DNA from: Argopecten irradians
Taxonomy: Eukaryota > Mollusca > Bivalvia > Pectinida > Pectinidae
Direction of reading: 5' to 3'
DNA: 64,000 nt
Assembly (NCBI RefSeq): GCF_041381155.1
Contig: NC_091142.1
Coordinates: 6,761,778 to 6,825,777 of the forward strand
Both the position numbers and the translations under genes were made by a program. This document shows, in pieces, positions 59,201 through 64,000 of this stretch; the stretch's first letter is position 1; every line of letters begins with the position of its first letter. The notes below the pieces were generated by a model. The model had not been told where the DNA came from. It saw only the letters and a list, made by a program, of their open reading frames with translations, and ran no database searches.

Positions 59201-62200
59201 CCACACGGTTGGAATTACTTCCTTGTTCCATATTCAATAAACATATATAATTGTATATGCCAGTAATTAAAATGTAAATACATTTTAAATCATAAAATGT
59301 TGGGGTTTTTTTTTTCAGTTTCTAAGACATGAAGAATTTGAGAAAGGATGTGAAGCAGCATGTAATGGGTAACTGTAATATTATATATTAATATTAAAGA
59401 TGCTCCTCTGCCGACAGAGCATGAATGATACTCATCATTTGAACAATAATTGGTATTTAATCATGTGTATATATGTCTAATTAACACAATAATAGTATAA
59501 AATAATTTATTTTGCCTTTGGTGCATGCACAATCAGTACTTAATTCTATCAGTGTCACAGGATTTTTTCAGGATGCAATTAATTAATTTTCATATTTGGG
59601 AAACTCAAACTTTTCAATGGTGTTATTGTAAAGTAAGTAACTTTTATAACTGAAGAAAAATACTAAATCGTCTGCTCCTGTTTTTGATAGTGAAAAAATA
59701 CCATTTGTCAGCGGTGGAGCATCTTTAATTAAACTTGCCTTTTAGCTTAAGTAGACACCACCTCGATCAATTAACCAACTGATATTGCTTAAGCTTATGA
59801 TTCTTGTTGCTGGTGCATAATGGTCAATTTTAACACATCTTGACCAGTGTATAAAAGGCCCTATTTTTCTTATATAGTCCCCTGGGTAGTCTATAGAAAG
59901 GGTGGGCACCATATACCAAAATTTGTATGCGTACATGTCACCAATGCAATGTTGGCTGTCAACGTTTCCCTTTAAACATATTCTTCTAAAATGGACCAAG
60001 AAGCTCATGAATTGATGCAAAATTGCACATGTAACATGGCATAATCAAAGACCAAAGATATTGGACCTCTGGCATGCTGGGGTAAAGGGCTACCAATTTA
60101 AATTTATTCAAATGAATTTACTTTATCTTCATTCAAGGACACAGCATTCAAATAGCGGTTTAAAATTTTCTTGTTAAAATGTAAAAGTTTAAGAGACATT
60201 ATATAGGGCCTGTGGCATGTTTGGATGAAGCGTGCATGGTTACCAAGTTAGTTCAAATGAATGATATCAATCTTCATGGAGGCTCATTTGGGTCAAATCA
60301 CAGGGACCTGACACGAAAATTTTTAACCAATAGTATACATATATATATTATATATATGTATACTGTTAGTTTAAAAAAAATCGTGCCAGGTCCCTGTGGG
60401 TCAAATAGGCAAAAATCTTTCAACGAATATCTTTACAAAATTATGATGCAATTTAGTACTCCTTTCACATATTAGTTTGGTTTTATTAGTTTTACAGCAG
60501 TTTAAGGACGTGTTAAGTATGTTGGTGGAGGATAGCCATTGACCATGCCAGCGGTCTGTATCTGGCAACTACCCCCAGGGCTTTTTCTCATTGCTTTGGG
60601 AAATGGGCCTGTGGCTTCGAATTTGGGAAAATGTGCAACAAAACCAAGATTTGGGAAAAATTATGAAATATGAAATAAAGCATAATACATAACTTTTCTG
60701 AAGCCAATTCACAAATAACTAAAGCCGTAGCCTACTTAGTTCATGCAATATTTTTGGATAGTTTTCAAGAAACTTTGATTTTGGGAAATTTATGACTTGA
60801 ATTGGGAAAAATTTAGAGGGATTGCAATGGGGAATTGGGCCGAAAATCAGCCCAAATCATGCTGAAAAAAAGCCCTGACCCCGAATGGGATTCTAACTTG
60901 CAACTCTCACATATTATTACTAGGTACATGTATACCAATACACCTTACTGATATCTGGATTGACTCCATGTGTTTTAGACCTTACGATGGAAAATGGAGT
61001 AAGTCTATGGTGGGATATGGACCAGAGGATAATCACTTTGTGGTGGAGCTGACTTATAACTATGGTATTGGTACATACAGATTGGGGACAGATTTCAGGG
61101 TAAGTAAACTATCACTGTTGTTATATCCACCCCCTGAACCATCTTCGATACTCTAGGGGTTACTATCACTAAATACTTTGAAGTGGAGCTGACTTATAAC
61201 TATGGTATTGGTACATACAGACTAGGGACAGATTTCAGGGTAAGTTCTATACATCCTCAATACTCCAGGGGTTACTATCACTGTTGTTATATCCACCCCT
61301 GAACCATCTGCGATACTCTAGGGGTTACTATCACTAATCACTTTGTGGTGGAGCTGACTTATAACTATGATATAGGTACATGCAGGTTGGGGACAGATTT
61401 CAGGGTTAGTTCTAGATCTGTTACAGTACAGATGCTCTAGGTGTTACTATTACTAACATTATATCATCCCCTTAATCATCCTCAAAACTCCAGAGGTTAC
61501 TATCACTGACGCTATATCCACTCCTGAACCATCATCAATACTCCAGGGGTTTCTACCACTAACGTTATATCCACCCCTGAACCATCGTCAATACTCCAGG
61601 GGTTACTTTCACTGACGTTATATCCACCCCTGAACCATAGTCAGTACTCCAGGGGTTACTATCACTAACATTTTATCCATCCCTGGGCTATCTCATAGTA
61701 AAATGAAGGCATTTTAGGAGAGAAAAAAAGACCAATCACAGGCCTGCAGAGACCTCTTTTGAATATTATAGAAAGACTGACACCCAGCTTTATTATTCAC
61801 CCCTGAAATTTCATAATGAACTGGTCTTGCCTTTGATTTAGAAGTGTCTAAAGTGTCTTCGGGGGTAAATGAGTTATATAATTATTTCAGGGCATCAATA
61901 TTTCCTCTAAAGAAGCTTTTAAGAACCTGAGTAACTGTGGTTATGCTGTGTCAGTGGACGGAGGGAGACAGGAAGTGAAATCTCCCGATGGCTACAGCTT
62001 TACCGTTGAGGATACGGACAGTCAGGGAGGTGAGTGGGGCAGTATACTGTAAAGTGCTGAAAATTAGTGGGGTCAAAATTTCGAGTTTTTTCTGTATGAA
62101 GATTAATTTTCGCAGTTCACTAGTTTGAACTATTGTTCATAGGTTCGTCATTGAATTTATAGATATTTCACTGGTATGCATAAATTTGTGAATATAAATA

Positions 62201-63548
62201 AACCTGAATTTTACCCCCGCTAAACTGTAGTTTACTTTTAGATTATAATAATAGTCTGAGAGTATAATTATGAAGTTAAAATGTTATTTTTTGTGGATCT
62301 GCTCAAATAGATAGAAGTATTTATTACATTTTGTGCAGTGAAATATAAGGTTTTATGGTGAACATAAAAGCAAATATACTTTACTCCAAGTGAAAATATC
62401 AAAATTTCCACCTCACTCAATGAAATGTAACTGGTATCAAGAAACAAGGATATCCGCTATTTAAATCTGAAGAACACTTTGCTGGACAGCATTAAAAGTT
62501 ATTTCAAGTTAATTCTTTTGTAATCAAAATTGCTCTATGGAATGCATATCTGTTCAGTACTGACAGATTATTTTTAGTTATGGAATTTTGTGTACCTTAT
62601 TTAATGGAGACACATTTAAACTTAACAGCCTTTGTACATATAACAAATACTAGATCTTTAAAGATGCTCCACCGCCGACAGAGCATAAGTGATATTCATT
62701 ATTTGAACAATAATTGGTGTTTAATCGTGTATATATATGTCTAATTAACACAAAAAATAATATAGAAATAATTTATTTTGCTTTTGGTGCATTCGCAATC
62801 TGTACTTTATTCCATATAGGATATAGTGCCACGGACTTTTTTCGGGATGCAATTAATTATTTTTCATATTTTCAACTTGAAGTAGAATTAGAACCTCAAA
62901 CTTTTCAATGGTGGTAATGGTGTAAAGTAAGTAACTTTTGTAACTGCAGAAAATTACCAAATCGCCTGCTCCTGTTTTTGGTAGTGAAAAAATACCATTT
63001 GTCAGCGGTGGAGCATCTTTAATGTTTTCGTCCATCCACATTGAAGTGCTCTGATGTTCAGAAGGGAATTGCATAAATCGAGCAATGCAAAATGAGATGG
63101 CTATGCTTTACTTGTGTGTAGTGTCCGCTGGTATCTTACTCCTCCCACAATGATTTATCCTATTCTGACCTGTTTACCTAGCTAACAGGAGAGAACCCTG
63201 CACTGATGCAGGGCATCCATTAGACCCATGGGAGTATGTTTTTGACTCCCAAAGGTCAGATTTGACTCTTGAGTTTGAAGCACATGTCATTTCTATGTAT
63301 CATAGACTTTGACTCGTCAGATTTTTGAGAAATGATAATTTGATTTCTGAATCTTTGATCGGGATGCCCTGTGTTATAGGATATTACTTCATTCACCCCT
63401 AAGATGTATTTGGACTCTTCTAAATCAAAGACTAGACCAGTCCATTATGATATTTCAGGGGTGAATGAGTTGAATAACTGAATGTTTTGTATTATAGATC
63501 CAGTACAGAGTGTGTGTCTAGGATGTTCAGATCTCTCCAAGTCTGTTG
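56286..63548 (+). CDS. GLOD4: GLOD4 glyoxalase-domain protein, first five exons (continues right)
   Basis: Member of the vicinal-oxygen-chelate (glyoxalase/dioxygenase) fold with two domains. The vertebrate protein is mitochondrial, with a poorly defined reaction. Exons: 56286-56375 ([20 protein letters not shown]), 59319-59368, 60979-61099 ([20 protein letters not shown]), 61891-62029 and 63498-63548, all GT-AG and phase-consistent. They give about 150 residues, through the first domain to the start of the second ([11 protein letters not shown]; human LAVSDLQKSL). Motifs FYRDVLGMK and [14 protein letters not shown] match human closely. Human has about 298-313 residues, so roughly half lies beyond 64000. 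Introns are packed with repeats; part of exon 3 is duplicated twice in intron 3. Confidence 0.94.
56890..57300 (+). mobile_element. Penelope-like retroelement fragment (GIY-YIG endonuclease)
   Basis: The frame around 57000-57235 reads [10 protein letters not shown], then [37 protein letters not shown] and, after 57235, [19 protein letters not shown]. This is the C-terminal GIY-YIG-type endonuclease with its CxxC knuckle, typical of Penelope-like elements. The fragment is broken and has no RT part nearby. GLOD4 intron 1. Confidence 0.8.
57461..59021 (+). mobile_element. Pearl-like tandem-core element (type C), about ten core units
   Basis: Left end 'ggtcatctgaccgttgcgcc'; right end 'gtcagatgaccgttaaggtc' plus 'catgggcctcttgtt', so the outer ATCTGACC/GGTCAT-type blocks are inverse and the last bases fold as AGGtCC/GGGCCT. 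About ten units of roughly 145 bp each carry 'aatgaccttgaccttcattc' then 'aaggtcacaggggtcaaa', 'cttcttctcaagaac', 'gggcctgtagcatgctggga' and 'gggctaccaagtttgttcaa'. No coding sequence. GLOD4 intron 1. Confidence 0.85.
59394..59728. mobile_element. TTAA-MITE, full copy 3 (inverted)
   Basis: 335 bp, opposite orientation to 40741, about 30 bp shorter by small deletions. Ends TTAA-AGATGCTCCTCTGCCGACA and 'cagcggtggagcatct'-TTAA. It starts 25 bp after the GLOD4 exon 2 donor. Confidence 0.85.
60030..60460 (+). repeat. Decayed type C core units split by a palindrome
   Basis: About two core units like those at 57461 ('ggcatgctggggtaaagggctacc', 'gatgaagcgtgcatggttac'). The second is interrupted at 'gggtcaaat' by the 60299-60400 palindrome; 'gggtcaaatagg' resumes directly after it, so 'gggtcaaat'/'gggtcaaat' flanks the insert. 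Confidence 0.65.
60299..60400. mobile_element. Near-perfect 100-bp palindrome, ACAGGGACC family
   Basis: 'cacagggacctgacacgaaa' plus 'atttttaaccaatagtatacatat' mirrors 'atatgtatactgttagttta' plus '...atcgtgccaggtccctgtg'. An AT-rich turn sits at the centre. Flanked by a 9-bp direct repeat GGGTCAAAT (before about 60298 and after 60401), a plausible target duplication. Confidence 0.8.
60580..60884. mobile_element. MITE with GGGCTTTTT ends, GLOD4 intron 2
   Basis: Left 'ccagggctttttctcattgc' and right 'gctgaaaaaaagccctga' are inverse. The next inner blocks also pair partly ('tttgggaaatgggcc' / 'gggccgaaaatcagcccaaa'). The interior repeats 'tttgggaaaa'. Probably hAT-like by look, not proven. Confidence 0.6.
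61171..61410 (+). pseudogene. Two partial copies of GLOD4 exon 3 in intron 3
   Basis: Copies of the last roughly 70 bp of exon 3 plus the start of intron 3 lie at about 61176-61247 and 61335-61410. Both keep the frame ([19 protein letters not shown] and [19 protein letters not shown]). The first keeps a 'gtaagt' donor, the second has 'gttagt'. Neither has the 5' part of the exon or its acceptor. They are intronic duplication products, not exons. Confidence 0.85.
61240..61690 (+). repeat. About 53-bp tandem repeat, GLOD4 intron 3
   Basis: Unit 'ggttactatcactaacgtta' plus 'tatccacccctgaaccatcgtcaatactccag', six to eight imperfect units. It begins as the intronic part of the exon 3 duplication, so both share an origin. 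Related to 6170-6500. Confidence 0.8.
61791..61876. repeat. 90-bp hairpin repeat, copy 16
   Basis: Orientation as copy 2. 'attcacccctgaaatttcat' left, 'cgggggtaaatgagtt' right. It ends 15 bp before GLOD4 exon 4, so it occupies that exon's branch-point zone. Confidence 0.8.
62658..63022. mobile_element. TTAA-MITE, full copy 4 (inverted)
   Basis: 365 bp, orientation as copy 3. Ends TTAA-AGATGCTCCACCGCCGACA and 'gtcagcggtggagcatct'-TTAA. GLOD4 intron 4. Confidence 0.85.
63385..63475. repeat. 90-bp hairpin repeat, copy 17
   Basis: Orientation as copy 1. 'cttcattcacccctaagatg' left, 'caggggtgaatgagttga' right. It ends 23 bp before GLOD4 exon 5. Confidence 0.8.
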
Positions 63549-63793
63549 GTAAGTAAATATACACTGAATTATGATTTCGCAAAGGAGTGGTTTGTTGGCC
63601 AGTACCATGTACATATTATTAAATACAGTCTCTGTCACACAGCTGATGGGGCCCGCTTCTTTTGCTTTTTATGTCATTGTCTTCCAACCATACTGATGTA
63701 AAATAAAACCCCATGTATTGCATTTGTTGTTATACATAGAGGCTGATCTCTGTTTATATAACAATTATTATTATTAATTTGTATTTTGATTTA

Positions 63794-64000
63794 TTAGCTC
63801 ACCATCGTCAAACGCCGAACCGGTTGGTTATTCAAATCACCTTTTGTTCTCTCCATCCCTCCATTAACAATTATTGTTATGGCTTTTTCTCAGAAAGCAC
63901 AGAATCTTGAGCATTACCATTTTATCACAGACTATAACTTGCCTAATTATTTTATTTTAAACTCCACCACTGTCAAATTATCTACTTTATAAGACAAGAA
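63794..64000 (+). mobile_element. Start of another pearl-like element, cut by the window edge
   Basis: 'ttagctcaccatcgtcaaac' resembles the left ends of the type B elements. The following 'ggctttttctcagaaagcac' resembles the type A core at 1-535 ('gctttttctcagaaagtact'). It may join a B-like end to an A-like core; only the first unit is inside the window. Confidence 0.5.

Noticed and set aside
61322-61404. Possible cassette exon built from the third copy of GLOD4 exon 3
   Set aside because: The only upstream AG gives an 83-nt exon that breaks the frame, the donor is weakened and no pyrimidine tract is present.

Overview
This is animal nuclear DNA: AT-rich, with long introns, GT-AG exon boundaries and dense short repeats. 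The gene set and the repeat style point to a bivalve mollusc. The repeats are pearl-like elements (flanked arrays of roughly 150-bp core repeats), many MITEs, tRNA-derived SINEs and minisatellites. The bivalve call is an inference from repeat architecture plus gene similarity recalled from memory; a scallop-like species is possible but not shown.

Six protein-coding genes can be supported by reading exon by exon. (1) KMT5A, last exon only, plus strand, 806-1019. (2) C1QBP, complete, minus strand, six exons, 13080 to 7915. (3) A RILPL1/RILPL2-type Rab effector, minus strand, 42590 down to 26264, with one clear alternative last exon at 31826-31778. (4) TMED2, complete, plus strand, four exons, 43145-45905. 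(5) MRM3, complete, minus strand, four exons, 56093 to 52664. (6) GLOD4, first five exons, plus strand, 56286-63548, running off the right edge. In every complete model the splice phases close exactly.

Layout: 1-535 is the end of a tandem-core element. 535-7900 holds the KMT5A end and repeats. 7915-13200 is C1QBP and its promoter side. 13200-26000 has no recognisable host gene, only decayed LINE pieces, MITEs and a 34-bp minisatellite. 26000-42600 is the RILPL gene, with a 1.5-kb 21-bp minisatellite and nuclear-receptor-like palindromes in its introns. 42600-46130 is TMED2. 46130-52660 is repeats, including an 11-unit, 1.9-kb element. 52660-56290 is MRM3. The rest is GLOD4 with heavily invaded introns.

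Two head-to-head pairs stand out: RILPL1/TMED2 (554 bp between start codons) and MRM3/GLOD4 (192 bp). Both pairs, and the KMT5A-RILPL1-TMED2 order, match human neighbours as I remember them (12q24.31 and 17p13.3), so this looks like old animal microsynteny. Functionally the genes are mixed: chromatin (KMT5A), mitochondrial matrix and rRNA modification (C1QBP, MRM3), Rab and early secretory traffic (RILPL, TMED2) and a glyoxalase-fold protein (GLOD4).

The least expected signals are: repeat families with unrelated cores but a shared architecture and covarying end hairpins; an in-frame TGA in the RILPL last exon followed by 54 open codons; tandem perfect AGGTCA-n3-TGACCT palindromes; and a 90-bp hairpin repeat present about 17 times in 64 kb. 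I did not find a clear new gene system.
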